DNA of 64,000 nucleotides, from NCBI RefSeq assembly GCF_038789205.1, contig NZ_CP128355.1, positions 310,001-374,000 on the forward strand, read 5' to 3'. The stretch's first letter is position 1, and each line of letters opens with the position of its first letter. The notes beneath the pieces were generated by a model. It was not told where the DNA came from. It saw only the letters and a program-made list of their open reading frames with translations, and searched no databases. The stretch comes from Staphylococcus hsinchuensis (lineage in GTDB: Bacteria > Bacillota > Bacilli > Staphylococcales > Staphylococcaceae). Positions 9,755 through 20,201 of the stretch are shown here, piece after piece. The position numbers were made by a program, and so were the translations under genes.

Positions 9755-10573
9755 TTATTTTGTCGTACGCTTCCAACTATCATCACTTAACATTTCTCCT
9801 GGCCAAGTATAAGCCATTACACCACCATCAATCGTGATTGACTCTCCAGTGATAAACGAACTGTCATCTGATGCTAGAAAAGCAACAAGTTTAGCAACCT
9901 CTTCAGGTTTACCTAAACGACCTAATGGCGTAACCCATTTTTGATTTTCTCTAAATGCTTTACCTTCTTCCTCTTCTGCAGTGCCTGTTAATTTATCAAC
10001 GAGTGGTGTTTCAATTGTACCTGGCGCAATCGCATTCGCTCTAATATTCTCTCTTCCATATTCAATCGCTGTTGAACGCGTAAAGTTAACTACGCCTCCT
10101 TTAGCGGCATTATATCCTGAACGATTTAAATCTGCAGCATGACCTGAGAATGAGGCAGTATTAATTATTGAGCCACCATTATCCATCATGAGTGGCAATA
10201 TAAATTTCGTCATTAAAAATGTACCTCTTAAGTCGACACCCATGATTTTATCAAATACTTCTATTGGGTATTCATGGATACGACCCGCAGCATTATCTAC
10301 ACCAGCATTGTTGAATAAAACATCAACACGACCAAACGTTGTTTTGATGTTTTGGGCCAAGTTTTCAACAGCATGTTCATCTGATATATCTACGATATAA
10401 CTTGTCGCTTCATTGCCCGCTTCTTTAATTTCTTCAACTGTTTCTTTTACATTTTCAGCTACGTCTACTGCAATGACATGGGCGCCTTCATCTGCTATTA
10501 CTTTAGCCGTTGCAGCGCCAATTCCTGTGCTCGCACCTGTTAACACTGCAATCTTATTATCTAATCTTCCCAT
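9755..10573 (-). CDS. SDR family oxidoreductase
   Basis: Classical short-chain dehydrogenase of 272 aa with the NAD(P) motif TGASTGIG (residues 11-18), NNAG, catalytic Ser in SFSGHA and YNAAK (Tyr-Lys pair), and the C-terminal ITIDGG seen in glucose 1-dehydrogenase-like members. Asp after the second strand (VDVAEN) suggests a preference for NAD. The ATG at 10573 is chosen because AAGGGA lies seven nt upstream; the longer frame to 10609 has no ribosome site. Substrate unknown. Confidence 0.87.
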   Translation of the reverse strand: MGRLDNKIAVLTGASTGIGAATAKVIADEGAHVIAVDVAENVKETVEEIKEAGNEATSYIVDISDEHAVENLAQNIKTTFGRVDVLFNNAGVDNAAGRIHEYPIEVFDKIMGVDLRGTFLMTKFILPLMMDNGGSIINTASFSGHAADLNRSGYNAAKGGVVNFTRSTAIEYGRENIRANAIAPGTIETPLVDKLTGTAEEEEGKAFRENQKWVTPLGRLGKPEEVAKLVAFLASDDSSFITGESITIDGGVMAYTWPGEMLSDDSWKRTTK

Positions 10574-10814
10574 AATTATTCCCTTCTTCCTTCCTTTTTT
10601 CCATTTCAATATTATTTTTTCCTAAAGCTGTAATAACAAAACATTTCATACATGTCTTTAATACGACAAAAATCATTCTTAAATACTTTGACACTTTATA
10701 AATGTAATTAAATATACAATCAAATCAACTAAAATTGTGATATTTCTGAATTTTCGTTCTATTTGTTAATATAATTTGTTATACTTTCGGTAACTTATTG
10801 GGGGAGGTAGAAAA

Positions 10815-12353
10815 ATGACTTCAAATGTAAAGGAAAAACCGAACATAATTAATAGGTTTTTAAATGTTGTAGAAAAAGTAGGTAACCGTTTACCTGATCC
10901 AAGTATTTTATTCTTTCTCATGTGTGTAGGTTTAGCACTTATCACTTGGATTGTTTCTTTATTTCATGTGTCAGTCAAACATCCAGGGACAGGTAAAACC
11001 GTCGAAGTAAAAAGTATAATCAGTAAAGACGGTATTGCGATGATGTTAAACGATGCAATTAAAAATTTCTCTGAGTTTCCAGCATTAGGTCTTGTTCTCG
11101 CAGTCATGCTCGGTATAGGTGTCGCTGAACGTACAGGTTATTTCGATAAATTAATGATTCAAGTTGTTAATAAAGCACCTAAAAAAATAATCATCCCTAT
11201 TATTATTGTAATTGGTATTTTAGGTAATGCTGCTGGTGATGCAGCACCTATCGTATTACCACCATTAACGGCGATGGTGTTTATCAAACTTGGTTATCAC
11301 CCAATTGCCGGTTTGGCGATGGCATACGCAGCCGCTATTGGCGGATTTTCTGCGAATGTGTTAATTGGAATGTCTGATGCATTACTTTATGCATTTACTA
11401 AACCAGCCGCCAAAATTGTTTCTGATAACCCTCATATTAATGTTGCGATGAACTGGTACTTTATAGCTGCAAGTGTCATCGTTTTATTACCAGCTGTATA
11501 TTGGGTCACAATGCGTTTCGTCATTCCGCGTTTAGGGAGGTATAACGCCTCAGACGCAGATATCAATATCGATGAATCAAAGACGAAATTAACACCTCAA
11601 GAGAATCGCGCTGTATTTTGGGCTAACATCAGTTTCTTTTTAGTCATCGCAGTTATCATTTTATTAGCTATACCGGAAAATAGTTTCTTACGTAATGCGA
11701 AAACAGGTAGTCTGCTCGAAGATGCACCGATTATTAACGGTGTAGGTATATTAATACTAATTCTGTTCTTAGTACCAGGTCTCGTGTACGGTTTGTTAAT
11801 GAAGGAATTTAACAATTCTAAAGATCTCGGTAAAATGTTTGCTGATTCAATGGCTTCGATGGGTTCATTCATCGTTATCGTATTCTTTGCAGCACAATTA
11901 CTCGCCTTTCTGCAATGGAGTAACCTCGGTGTTGTAGTCGCTGTAAATGGAGCCGAATTGTTAAAAGGACAAAACGGTGTGCTGTTAATCATAGGTATCA
12001 TATTATTGAGTTCTCTCATTAATTTATTAATTGGTAGCGCCTCAGCTAAATGGGGTATTTTAGCCCCTATCTTTATTCCAATGTTAATGTTAGTCGGATT
12101 CCATCCAGCTTTAACTCAAATGTTATACCGTATAGGTGATTCAATAAGTAACCCAATTACACCGATGATGCCGTACTTACCGTTGTTGTTATCCTATGCA
12201 CAAAAATACGATGAAAACATGAAACTCGGTTCACTCTTATCTAGTTTGATGCCTTATACAATCATATTAAGTATCGTATGGCCGTTATTCATGATTGTTT
12301 GGTATTTACTCGGATGGCCTTTAGGTCCTGGTGGTCCATTACATGTAAAATAA
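10815..12353 (+). CDS. AbgT family transporter
   Basis: Membrane protein of 512 aa with about 12 hydrophobic segments, typical of the AbgT family (p-aminobenzoyl-glutamate uptake in E. coli; antimetabolite efflux in some relatives). Conserved stretches include GIGVAERTGYF, GNAAGDAAPIVLPPL, GSASAKWGILAPIF and the C-terminal RIGDSISNPITPMMPYLP. GGGGGAGG precedes the ATG. An extended -10 (TGTTATACT, 10777-10785) lies in front. Substrate not predictable from sequence. Confidence 0.9.
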   Translation: MTSNVKEKPNIINRFLNVVEKVGNRLPDPSILFFLMCVGLALITWIVSLFHVSVKHPGTGKTVEVKSIISKDGIAMMLNDAIKNFSEFPALGLVLAVMLGIGVAERTGYFDKLMIQVVNKAPKKIIIPIIIVIGILGNAAGDAAPIVLPPLTAMVFIKLGYHPIAGLAMAYAAAIGGFSANVLIGMSDALLYAFTKPAAKIVSDNPHINVAMNWYFIAASVIVLLPAVYWVTMRFVIPRLGRYNASDADINIDESKTKLTPQENRAVFWANISFFLVIAVIILLAIPENSFLRNAKTGSLLEDAPIINGVGILILILFLVPGLVYGLLMKEFNNSKDLGKMFADSMASMGSFIVIVFFAAQLLAFLQWSNLGVVVAVNGAELLKGQNGVLLIIGIILLSSLINLLIGSASAKWGILAPIFIPMLMLVGFHPALTQMLYRIGDSISNPITPMMPYLPLLLSYAQKYDENMKLGSLLSSLMPYTIILSIVWPLFMIVWYLLGWPLGPGGPLHVK

Positions 12354-12506
12354 AATTTACTTAATTGAATTACTAAACTTAATTTTTTGTGTTTATATCC
12401 TTTTATATTGCATACAAATCATTTTAAATCATGTAATATATACAATATAAAAGGGTAATAGATTTACGGTATGAACTTTATCCTCATAATTTTCTAGGAG
12501 GCAAAA

Positions 12507-14033
12507 ATGGAACGTATAGGTTTAATCGATATTGGTTCGAATACAATTAGGCTTGTTATATTTGAATTTGATACTAAGTCAGGTTTAAATGAAATACTAA
12601 ATATCAAAACACCAGCGCGACTTAGTCAATATTTAACAGAAGATCTTATGATGAATGAAGAAGGTATTGAAGTACTCACTAAAGCATTACGTAGCTTCAA
12701 AAAAGTTGCTAACAAATTTAATGTAAATGCATTACACCCTATTGCTACTGCCGCAATAAGACAATCTACAAACAGTAAAAAAATCATAGAACATATTAAA
12801 AAGGAATTAAAAATTGATATTACCATTGTTCCTGAAAAGGACGAAGCATTTTATGGATTTTATGCCATCACACATACAACAGATGTAGAGGATGGTGTAT
12901 CTGTAGATATCGGTGGGGGCTCTACTGAAGTAACTTTATTCAGAGATAAAAATTTAATCGAAGCACACAGTTTTCCTTTTGGTGTCGTTACTTTAACAAA
13001 GAAATTCTTTGAAGGTAAAGATCACAATGATAAATCGGCTATCAAAGCGATGGAGAAATTTTTATCAAAACAATTTGATCAACTACCATGGTTGAAAAAA
13101 CATAATATTTCATTAGTCGGTATCGGTGGATCAGCTCGAAATGTTGCACGTATTCATCAATCTGAACATTCTTACCCAATTGGTGGTGTTCATAACTATA
13201 CGATGTCAGAAGACGATATTGATGAAGTATATTCAATAATTAGAAAAAGCTCACGTGATGACTTAAAAGACATTGATGGTTTGAGTAGAGATCGTGTAGA
13301 CATTATCTTACCAGCTGTTGCAGTGTTTAAAGCTTTATTTGATAAAATCAGTGCAACACAGTTCACATTTTCACGTAAGGGATTACGCGAAGGTTATGTG
13401 ATGAAGTTGTTAAGCGAACACTACCCTAAAGAATTCCAAAAGCAAAATATACGCAAAGATGCTCTATATCATCTAGCGAATGAATATGGGATTGAAGAAG
13501 AGAATGCTGAACAACGTGTGAAACTAGCACAATCGTTATTAAATCAATTGATAGACTTAAAGAAGATAGAGGTTTCTAAACAAGAAAAACAACTCTTTAT
13601 CGACGGTGCTTTCTTATACTATTTAGGTAGCTTTATAGATTCTGATTCAAGTTCACCACATACGTATTATCTTATCGCAAATTCAATGATTGATGGTTTT
13701 AGACATGAAGAACGTGTTAAACTTGCATTGTTAGCTAGCTTTAAAAACAAGTCTTTATTAAAATTTTATAGTCATGAGACAAAATGGTTGCACGGCAAGG
13801 AACTTGAGAATGTACAATACTTAGGGGGTATCATTAAATTCGTTAATGCAATGAATATCTCTCATACAAACTCAGTTAAAGAGGTTAAACTTGAAAAAGA
13901 AGATAAACACTTTACATTATACGTAGAAAGTTCTGGTGAACCTATCGCAGAAGAATATCAAGCACAACGTCAGAAGAAACACATCGAAAAAATACTAAAA
14001 GCAGATCTTTCTATAATCTTTACAAAATCTTAA
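12507..14033 (+). CDS. ppx: Ppx/GppA exopolyphosphatase
   Basis: Cytosolic phosphatase of 508 aa, releasing phosphate from the ends of polyphosphate (or converting pppGpp, as GppA does). The actin-like ATPase fold is shown by IGLIDIGSNTIRLVIFE at the N-terminus and VDIGGGSTEVTLF near residue 132, with GIGGSARN near 208. The C-terminal half is an HD-like helical region. AGGAGG lies six nt before the ATG. It is followed after 67 nt by ppk, so synthesis and breakdown of polyphosphate are coded side by side. Confidence 0.92.
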   Translation: MERIGLIDIGSNTIRLVIFEFDTKSGLNEILNIKTPARLSQYLTEDLMMNEEGIEVLTKALRSFKKVANKFNVNALHPIATAAIRQSTNSKKIIEHIKKELKIDITIVPEKDEAFYGFYAITHTTDVEDGVSVDIGGGSTEVTLFRDKNLIEAHSFPFGVVTLTKKFFEGKDHNDKSAIKAMEKFLSKQFDQLPWLKKHNISLVGIGGSARNVARIHQSEHSYPIGGVHNYTMSEDDIDEVYSIIRKSSRDDLKDIDGLSRDRVDIILPAVAVFKALFDKISATQFTFSRKGLREGYVMKLLSEHYPKEFQKQNIRKDALYHLANEYGIEEENAEQRVKLAQSLLNQLIDLKKIEVSKQEKQLFIDGAFLYYLGSFIDSDSSSPHTYYLIANSMIDGFRHEERVKLALLASFKNKSLLKFYSHETKWLHGKELENVQYLGGIIKFVNAMNISHTNSVKEVKLEKEDKHFTLYVESSGEPIAEEYQAQRQKKHIEKILKADLSIIFTKS

Positions 14034-14100
14034 TATTTATATGATAAGTTATATTTAGCAAATTATGTAATCAAGACTATAATGAGGTGTAAAAAGCGTT

Positions 14101-16260
14101 ATGCAAAGTAATTTGGGAGAAAACAACTTAAATTTGCCACAGTATTATAACAATAGAGAACTCAGTTGGTTAGACTTTAACTTTCGTGTATTACAAGAAG
14201 CTAAAGATCAGAATAACCCTTTACTTGAACAATTAAACTTTGTATCTATTTTCAGCTCGAATTTAGATGAATTTTTCATGGTTCGTGTCGCTGGACTACA
14301 AGATCAAGTAAAAATGGGTTACGACAAGCCAGAGAACAAGGCTCAATTAACGCCTGGAGAGCAACTAGATCAAATTAAAATTAAAAATAGCAAATATGTA
14401 GATTTACAATACAAACGTTATAACGAATTAGTTGAAGAATTAAAAGATCACAACGTTGAAATCGTAAAACCAGAAGAACTACCGGAATCATTACTACAAC
14501 AATTGGAAAAAGAATTCAAAACAAATATTTTACCAACTTTAACGCCATTAGGAATTGACGCTTACCATCCATTCCCAAAATTAAATAACAAAAGCTTAAA
14601 TATCTTCGTAGATATCGATACAGAAGATGCGATTAATTCAGCTATCGTTCAAATACCCTCTTTAATCCCTCGTTTCTCAGCATTTAACGAAGGAGATAAA
14701 CAATATATTGTAATGATTGAAGATGTCATTACATTCTTTATCAATCATTTATTCACTGGATTTGAAGTGTTAAATACTTTCACTTTCCGTATTACTAGAA
14801 ACGCCGATTTAACAATACATGAAGATGGCGCAGAAGATCTATTAATCGAAATAGAACGTTTCTTAAAAGAACGTATGAGTGGTTCAGCAGTACGTTTAGA
14901 AGTTGATGGTCGACAAGCCACTTATGAAGACGTAGCTTGGATTATCAACCAATTAGATGTACATGATAACGACCTTTATTTCTTAGACGGTCCGTTAGAT
15001 TTAACAATGTTATCAGATTTAGTTGGTCATTTATCAAACAAATTAAAACATTTAAAATACAACAAGTATGTGCCACAAATTCCTAGTTCATTAGGTAACA
15101 ATGACGTATTTGATTTATCTTTAAAACGCGATATCTTCTTCCATCATCCATATGAATCATTCGAACCTATCGTTGATTTCATTCGTGAAGCGGCAGATGA
15201 TCCAAACACAATCGCAATCAAACAAACGCTATACCGTGTAAGTAAAGATTCACCAATTATCAACAGCTTGAAAGAAGCTGCAGAAAAAGGTAAGCAAGTC
15301 ACAGTACTTGTTGAACTTAAAGCACGTTTTGATGAAGAAAATAACGTACACTGGGCGAGAATGCTTGAAGATGCAGGTTGTCACGTAATCTATGGTATGA
15401 CGCACTTAAAAACACATAGTAAGATTTCACTTGTTGTAAAACGTGTAAATAATAAGCTAACTTCATTCGTTCACTTAGGTACTGGAAATTACAATGATAA
15501 GACAGCAAAACTTTACACGGATATGGGTATCATTACAACAAACGAAGAAATCGCAGAAGATGCAATTAAATTCTTCAATTACTTAAGTGGTTATTCTATG
15601 AAACCGGAATACAACAAACTTATCGTAGCACCATTTGATATCCGTGATATCTTCTTAAAACGCATAGATACAGAAATCCAAGCACACAAAGAACACGGTA
15701 ATGGTAAAATCATCATGAAGATGAATTCATTAACAGATAAGGAAATTATCTTGAAGTTATTTGAAGCATCTTGTGCCGGTGTTAAAGTACAGTTGATTAT
15801 TCGTGGTATCTGTTGCTTAAAACCAGGTATCCCTGGTGTCAGTGAAAATATCGAAGTAGTAAGTATTGTTGGCCGCTTCCTAGAGCATTCACGTATTTAT
15901 TACTTCCATAATAATGGAGATGAAAAGATTTATCTTTCATCTGCAGATGCGATGACGCGTAACATGATTAAACGTGTTGAAATCTTATTCCCTGTTGAGG
16001 ATAGAGAAATTGCTAAACGTCTACTAGACTTTATGAACTTACAACTATCAGATAATCAAAAAGGACGCTATCAAGATAGTGAAGGAAACTATCATTATGT
16101 ACAAAATGACTTGTCACCATTAGATTCTCAAGCATACTTAATGAAAGAATCTATAGATACAGGTCTTAAATTCAAAAAAGCTGTTTCTCAACCACAAAAT
16201 GTACCGGTTGCCTCTAGAAATAGTTGGTTCTCAAAAATTCGAAACAGTTTTAGAAAATAA
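14101..16260 (+). CDS. ppk1: Polyphosphate kinase 1
   Basis: Transfers the gamma phosphate of ATP onto inorganic polyphosphate, reversibly. At 719 aa it is normal for PPK1. The N-terminal domain starts with the usual [14 protein letters not shown]. The catalytic half has RFDEENN, and THLKTHSK containing the phosphorylated histidine (His435/His439 region), then [10 protein letters not shown], and RGICCL and [10 protein letters not shown] near 570-630. Second gene of a ppx-ppk unit closed by a strong terminator. Confidence 0.95.
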   Translation: MQSNLGENNLNLPQYYNNRELSWLDFNFRVLQEAKDQNNPLLEQLNFVSIFSSNLDEFFMVRVAGLQDQVKMGYDKPENKAQLTPGEQLDQIKIKNSKYVDLQYKRYNELVEELKDHNVEIVKPEELPESLLQQLEKEFKTNILPTLTPLGIDAYHPFPKLNNKSLNIFVDIDTEDAINSAIVQIPSLIPRFSAFNEGDKQYIVMIEDVITFFINHLFTGFEVLNTFTFRITRNADLTIHEDGAEDLLIEIERFLKERMSGSAVRLEVDGRQATYEDVAWIINQLDVHDNDLYFLDGPLDLTMLSDLVGHLSNKLKHLKYNKYVPQIPSSLGNNDVFDLSLKRDIFFHHPYESFEPIVDFIREAADDPNTIAIKQTLYRVSKDSPIINSLKEAAEKGKQVTVLVELKARFDEENNVHWARMLEDAGCHVIYGMTHLKTHSKISLVVKRVNNKLTSFVHLGTGNYNDKTAKLYTDMGIITTNEEIAEDAIKFFNYLSGYSMKPEYNKLIVAPFDIRDIFLKRIDTEIQAHKEHGNGKIIMKMNSLTDKEIILKLFEASCAGVKVQLIIRGICCLKPGIPGVSENIEVVSIVGRFLEHSRIYYFHNNGDEKIYLSSADAMTRNMIKRVEILFPVEDREIAKRLLDFMNLQLSDNQKGRYQDSEGNYHYVQNDLSPLDSQAYLMKESIDTGLKFKKAVSQPQNVPVASRNSWFSKIRNSFRK

Positions 16261-16286
16261 TTAACTAAAATAGTTCTTTATTATAT

Positions 16287-16329
16287 AAAAAGCGAGGTAG
16301 CAATTGTTAGATTGCTACCTCGCTTTTTT
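16287..16329. terminator. Bidirectional terminator after ppk
   Basis: Perfect stem AAAGCGAGGTAGCAAT/ATTGCTACCTCGCTTT with a six-base loop and T-run; A-run on the opposite side, so it can also end minus-strand transcription. Confidence 0.92.
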
Positions 16330-16362
16330 GTATTTGACGGCCTTTTATAAAAGAACTTAATC

Positions 16363-16702
16363 TTAAAATTGTTTGCTATGGGCAAATATTTGATCTATCT
16401 TGTCTTGACTATATTTGTTTGACAATGGCACGATTTCTCTTTTTTCATTAAAGAATTTACCTGATGTTTGTGATAAATCCGTATCAAGAACTAATTTCTT
16501 ACCAACATCTGGATTTGGTTCTGAAAAGACTTTGAATATTAAAATTTTATAGCCAAACTTACCTATTTTGGATTTTGGAAGTAATAAATTCGAGTCGGAC
16601 ACATAGCCCGGATGGAACAGATTTGCTGTCACTGAAGTTCCTTGTAACTTTTGCGACAATGCTAATGTATAAAGGACTTTAGAAGAAAGTGCGTCTTTAA
16701 TC
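16363..16702 (-). pseudogene. SDR remnant, N-terminal half missing
   Basis: C-terminal part of a short-chain dehydrogenase. From about residue 20 of the open frame the sequence matches the family region after the catalytic tyrosine: SSKVLYTLALSQKL (the xxSK helix), then VTANLFHPGYVSDSNLL (the N-x-x-x-PG segment) and a C-terminal tail. The Rossmann nucleotide-binding half (TGxxxGIG, NNAG) and the catalytic Tyr are absent. The open frame runs on to 16749, but that part reads as unrelated sequence overlapping the MerR remnant on the other strand. Confidence 0.75.
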
Positions 16703-16986
16703 ATATTCTCCGTGACAATAATAATTATAGACAATATACTGAACAACACGTGAAATGGCTATTATTAGTTAAATATTTAAAAAACCTAGATATTACATTA
16801 AACCAAATCAGTGAAATTCAAAATTTATCAACCGACGAAAGCAAAATATTTATAAAACAATATCAACAAAAAATTCGTAAAAAAATCAATGAATTAAATG
16901 AAATTGATAACATTTTAACTGCAAAACTAGAGTATTTAGAACATGGTGATTTTAACATTACAGATGATATGAATTTATCTAAATAA
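16703..16986 (+). pseudogene. MerR regulator remnant, DNA-binding helix missing
   Basis: A GTG at 16750 opens a 78-aa frame, but similarity extends upstream in the same frame to about 16703: ILRDNNNYRQYTEQHVKWL, the wing of a MerR-family DNA-binding domain. It is followed by VKYLKNLDITLNQISEIQ and a coiled-coil dimerisation helix (IRKKINELNEID). The first 35-40 residues with the helix-turn-helix are gone. It meets the SDR remnant head to head at about 16700, which fits one deletion through two divergent genes. A truncated product from the GTG would be unable to bind DNA. Confidence 0.72.
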
Positions 16987-16991
16987 TTGTT

Positions 16992-17696
16992 TTAAACAGG
17001 TCTAACTGTAACTTCATTCACATTCACATGACTCGGTTGCATTAATGCGTAAATCGCAGCTTCTGCAATATCTTTTGGATCTAACTTTTTACGTCCGCCC
17101 CAATCGGAACCACCACTAAGCGGTGTATCAACCATACCTGGTGAGATACTAGTAGAACGCACACCTGTCTTAGCGAGCTCTTTCTCAAGACCTTGTGTAA
17201 TTGAATGTACAGCTGCCTTTGTAGCACTATAAAGCGTACTTGTCTTTGTTACTTCAAATCCAGAAATTGAAGCAATATTAATGATATGTCCACTGGATTG
17301 GTTTAGGAATGTCGGTAAGACAGCATTTATACCATATAACGTACCTTTTACGTTAATATCTAACATATCATTCCAATCTTCAACCGCGCCTTCTCTAATA
17401 GCAGAGGAAAGCATTTTGCCAGCACTATTAACTAAAATATCAACTTGTCCATAAATTTCTTTGGCTTGGGCTACTAAATGTTCAACCTCCTCTTGTTTAG
17501 TCACATCAGCTATAACAGTAGTGACCTCTGCTTGTGATTGTTGTTTAATTTGTTGAGCAACTGAATCTAAACGTGTTTGATTACGCCCTGATAGTACAAG
17601 CTTAATCCCATGATTAGCAAATTCTTGTGCTATGCCAGCACCTATACCACTACTTGCACCTGTGATAATTGCAACTTGACCTTGTAATTGTTTCAT
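16992..17696 (-). CDS. SDR family oxidoreductase
   Basis: Short-chain dehydrogenase of 234 aa with TGASSGIG near residue 13, NSAG near 88, the Ser of NIASISGF and YSATK as catalytic residues, and the PG motif [10 protein letters not shown]. Arg in LSGRNQTRL suggests NADP preference. Resembles YdfG/serine 3-dehydrogenase-type members; the substrate is unknown. The start at 17696 places AAAGG nine nt upstream; the ATG at 17705 touches it directly. Confidence 0.87.
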   Translation of the reverse strand: MKQLQGQVAIITGASSGIGAGIAQEFANHGIKLVLSGRNQTRLDSVAQQIKQQSQAEVTTVIADVTKQEEVEHLVAQAKEIYGQVDILVNSAGKMLSSAIREGAVEDWNDMLDINVKGTLYGINAVLPTFLNQSSGHIINIASISGFEVTKTSTLYSATKAAVHSITQGLEKELAKTGVRSTSISPGMVDTPLSGGSDWGGRKKLDPKDIAEAAIYALMQPSHVNVNEVTVRPV

Positions 17697-17861
17697 TTCA
17701 TTCATCCTTTCATCTCAAAATCTTAATTATAAACTCATTGTAACAATCACTGTAACGGTACTGCAGTCTTTGAGATTTAAACGGACTGTTCTAGTTCAAA
17801 ATATTAAAACGTAAAATGGGTATATATGTAATATATACCGTGAGATTATAGGAGGTATCAT

Positions 17862-18131
17862 ATGGAATTCGAACAAAGAGTTGCCCAATTAAGAGAGACG
17901 ATTGACAAGACAAGCTTTAATTTTAAATTTGAAGATTTATTTACTGAAGAAGAATGGACTAAAATGGAAATTGCACAACGTAAACGATTAGAAAAATCAT
18001 TTAGATCATTTGTCTCTAAACATAATTATCTACGTATTCCTTACACATCGGAAGATAAAATACGTCTCAGCATTTTTAATATTGAATATAGTTATAACGA
18101 AGTTAAAGAAAACTTTAGTGCTTATGTTTAA
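17862..18131 (+). CDS. Small conserved protein (DUF1413-like)
   Basis: Acidic-basic cytosolic protein of 89 aa with a good AGGAGG eight nt upstream. The centre (FKFEDLFTEEEWTKM followed by a basic helix RKRLEKSFRSFV) resembles the DUF1413 pattern known from staphylococci; the assignment is tentative. No signal peptide or membrane segment. Followed by a terminator, so expressed alone. Confidence 0.75.
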   Translation: MEFEQRVAQLRETIDKTSFNFKFEDLFTEEEWTKMEIAQRKRLEKSFRSFVSKHNYLRIPYTSEDKIRLSIFNIEYSYNEVKENFSAYV

Positions 18132-18154
18132 TATATTACATCGTAAAAGTAAAA

Positions 18155-18201
18155 AGAGCCCTGTGTAGATTGTATTACAACCTCACAGAGCTCTATTTTT
18201 G
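18155..18201 (+). terminator. Terminator of small DUF1413-like gene
   Basis: AGAGC-C-CTGTG pairs with CACAG-A-GCTCT over a 17-nt loop, followed by ATTTTTG; A-run in front allows some activity on the minus strand. Confidence 0.75.
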
Positions 18202-18362
18202 TTTAGGCATAAGAGCCTAAACGCACTAAGCGATACTTAAGGGCGCGGCATAAATCATGAAAGAGATTCATACTAGGGAGAAAAACATGCATGAGATGAG
18301 TGTTTTATGAAATAAATATGATAAAACTAACCCACCCCAATACTAACGATGGTTACAGTTTT

Positions 18363-18557
18363 TTAACTTATAACAAGTTGCTGTTGTTTTTCCAATCCAT
18401 AGTTGTACAATTTCTCCGCATCTGAAAATGTTATATAGTCAATACATCTGTATCCATCTTTAATGTCATTAATAATACCTTGATTTACACCCGTATGTGT
18501 GTAAATTTCATAACTACTTTCTTCTGAAAAGATAACTTCTTCTATGACCTTTCTCAT
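18363..18557 (-). CDS. Small XRE-like helix-turn-helix protein
   Basis: Protein of 64 aa starting at ATG 18557 with CGGAG eight nt upstream; the longer GTG start overlaps this site. The layout, a helix, then SSYEIYTHTGVNQGIINDIKDGYR, then TFSDAEKLYNYGLEK, matches short staphylococcal proteins with a Cro/C1-like fold (AEKLYxY after the recognition helix). Possibly a small regulator or antitoxin-like protein; no partner gene is visible beside it. Confidence 0.6.
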   Translation of the reverse strand: MRKVIEEVIFSEESSYEIYTHTGVNQGIINDIKDGYRCIDYITFSDAEKLYNYGLEKQQQLVIS

Positions 18558-18696
18558 ATAAGTCACTCCGTGTTTTCTTTAATCTTTATTACACTTTTAT
18601 ATTAACGCTTCATGATTGTTTTGAGAAGCTATTTGTGATTATTTTCACAAAATAGTCAATATTCATCTTAAACCTAGTAATCAAAACACTAACGAT

Positions 18697-18740
18697 AAAA
18701 ACCAAGATGTCAGCACCTCATCTTGGCCTAACATCTTGGT
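18697..18740 (-). terminator. Terminator of gnt cluster
   Basis: ACCAAGATGT (18701-18710) pairs with ACATCTTGGT (18731-18740); the loop holds a competing CATCTTGG. A short T-run follows on the minus strand, 12 nt after the gntP stop. Confidence 0.85.
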
Positions 18741-18752
18741 CTATCAATTTAT

Positions 18753-20111
18753 TTAAACAAATATACTTAATAACAATATAAAGACAAGTCCTGAGACAGA
18801 AATAATTGTTTCAAGTAACGACCACGTTAAGAATGTTTCTTTTACGGTTAAACCGAAGTACTCTTTAAACATCCAAAATCCAGCATCATTAACATGAGAT
18901 AATATAACACTACCAGCACCAATAGCAAGTACGACAAGTGCAACGTTGACATCAGAAGATTGCAGTAAGGGGACTACAATACCAGTGGAGGAAATCGCAG
19001 CAACAGTTGAAGAACCTAGTGCAATTCTAAGAACTGCTGCAACAATCCACGCTAATAGAATCGGTGACATCTCAGTACCTTCAAATAATTTAGATATTGT
19101 ATCACCTACGCCCCCATCGATTAATACTTGTTTAAAGGTACCGCCACCACCAATAATCAAGATCATCATGCCAATTGGGTAAATCGCATTTGATACAGAA
19201 TCCATGATTTCTGCATTGTTACGTCCTTGTTTGAATCCCATCGTATACATTGCTAGTAAGACTGCGATTAACATCGCCGTACCTGCAGTACCAATAAAGT
19301 AAATAAAACTTTCGATACCGTTCTTAGCTTCTTCATGTCCTGTAATCAATTGCACAATCGTAGCAATTAACATTAATACAATAGGTGAAATAGCTGTTAA
19401 TATACTAATTCCAAAGCTTGGCATCTCAGCTTCAGTAAACTCTTTTTGCGCACCTAAAGCTGAAATATCTCCCTCACGACGATAAGCTGAAGGAATAATC
19501 TTTTCAGCCATTTTATTAAAAATTGGTCCAGCAATAATTGTTACCGGAATCGCAATAATCATCCCATAAAGTAATACTTGCCCTAGATTGGCTTTCAGTT
19601 CTTTCGCAATAACTACCGGCCCTGGATGTGGTGGTAAGAAACCATGTGTAACCGATAATGCTACGACCATAGGTAATCCAAGTTTGAGTTGTGAAACATT
19701 CGCACGCTTTGCAATTGTAAATACGAGTGGTATTAATAAGACTAATCCAACTTCAAAGAACAGTGCGATACCTACAATAAATGCAGCAATTAGCATGGCC
19801 CATTGTACATGCTTATGTCCAAACTTATTGATTAATGTATCAGCAATTCGTGTAGCACCGCCCCCATCTGCAAGTAATTTACCAAGTATGGCACCCAGTC
19901 CAAATATCAATGCGATATGGCCTAATGTGCTACCCATTCCTTTTTCAATCGTTTCAATAATTTTATCTAAAGGCATGCCCAATAAAATTGCAGTAACAAT
20001 TGAAGTAATAATTAATGCTATAAATGTATTTAATTTCATAAATATGATGAGTGATAATAATAAAATAATCCCTATAACAACCGTAATTAACGGCCAAATT
20101 GTTTCAAACAT
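18753..20111 (-). CDS. gntP: Gluconate permease GntP
   Basis: Gluconate:H+ symporter of 452 aa with about 12 membrane segments. Typical GntP stretches are GLGAILGKLLADGGGATRIA near residue 72, THGFLPPHPGPVVIAKEL near 155, IGGGGTFKQVLIDGG and GAGSVILSHVNDAGFW near the C-terminus. AAAGGGGAG lies seven nt before the ATG at 20111; the 16 extra codons of the longer frame have no ribosome site. Last gene of gntR-gntK-gntP. Confidence 0.95.
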   Translation of the reverse strand: MFETIWPLITVVIGIILLLSLIIFMKLNTFIALIITSIVTAILLGMPLDKIIETIEKGMGSTLGHIALIFGLGAILGKLLADGGGATRIADTLINKFGHKHVQWAMLIAAFIVGIALFFEVGLVLLIPLVFTIAKRANVSQLKLGLPMVVALSVTHGFLPPHPGPVVIAKELKANLGQVLLYGMIIAIPVTIIAGPIFNKMAEKIIPSAYRREGDISALGAQKEFTEAEMPSFGISILTAISPIVLMLIATIVQLITGHEEAKNGIESFIYFIGTAGTAMLIAVLLAMYTMGFKQGRNNAEIMDSVSNAIYPIGMMILIIGGGGTFKQVLIDGGVGDTISKLFEGTEMSPILLAWIVAAVLRIALGSSTVAAISSTGIVVPLLQSSDVNVALVVLAIGAGSVILSHVNDAGFWMFKEYFGLTVKETFLTWSLLETIISVSGLVFILLLSIFV

Positions 20112-20167
20112 ACAGGTCTCCCCTTTCAAAGCAAATAATAAGTTGTATTTTAATAACAAACTTATTA

Positions 20168-20181
20168 TGATAGCGCTTTCT
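20168..20181 (-). promoter_or_regulatory. Near-consensus cre site between gntK and gntP
   Basis: Minus strand AGAAAGCGCTATCA matches the CcpA site TGWAANCGNTNWCA except at the first base. Its place between gntK and gntP suggests catabolite control inside the cluster. Confidence 0.45.
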
Positions 20182-20201
20182 TTTTATTTTAAAATTGCTA
20201 T

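Noticed and set aside
10188..10625. Open frames on the plus strand opposite the SDR gene, and similar long frames opposite gntP, fetB, budA and cidC.
   Set aside because: They are codon-bias shadows of well-supported genes, with no ribosome sites and no family features.
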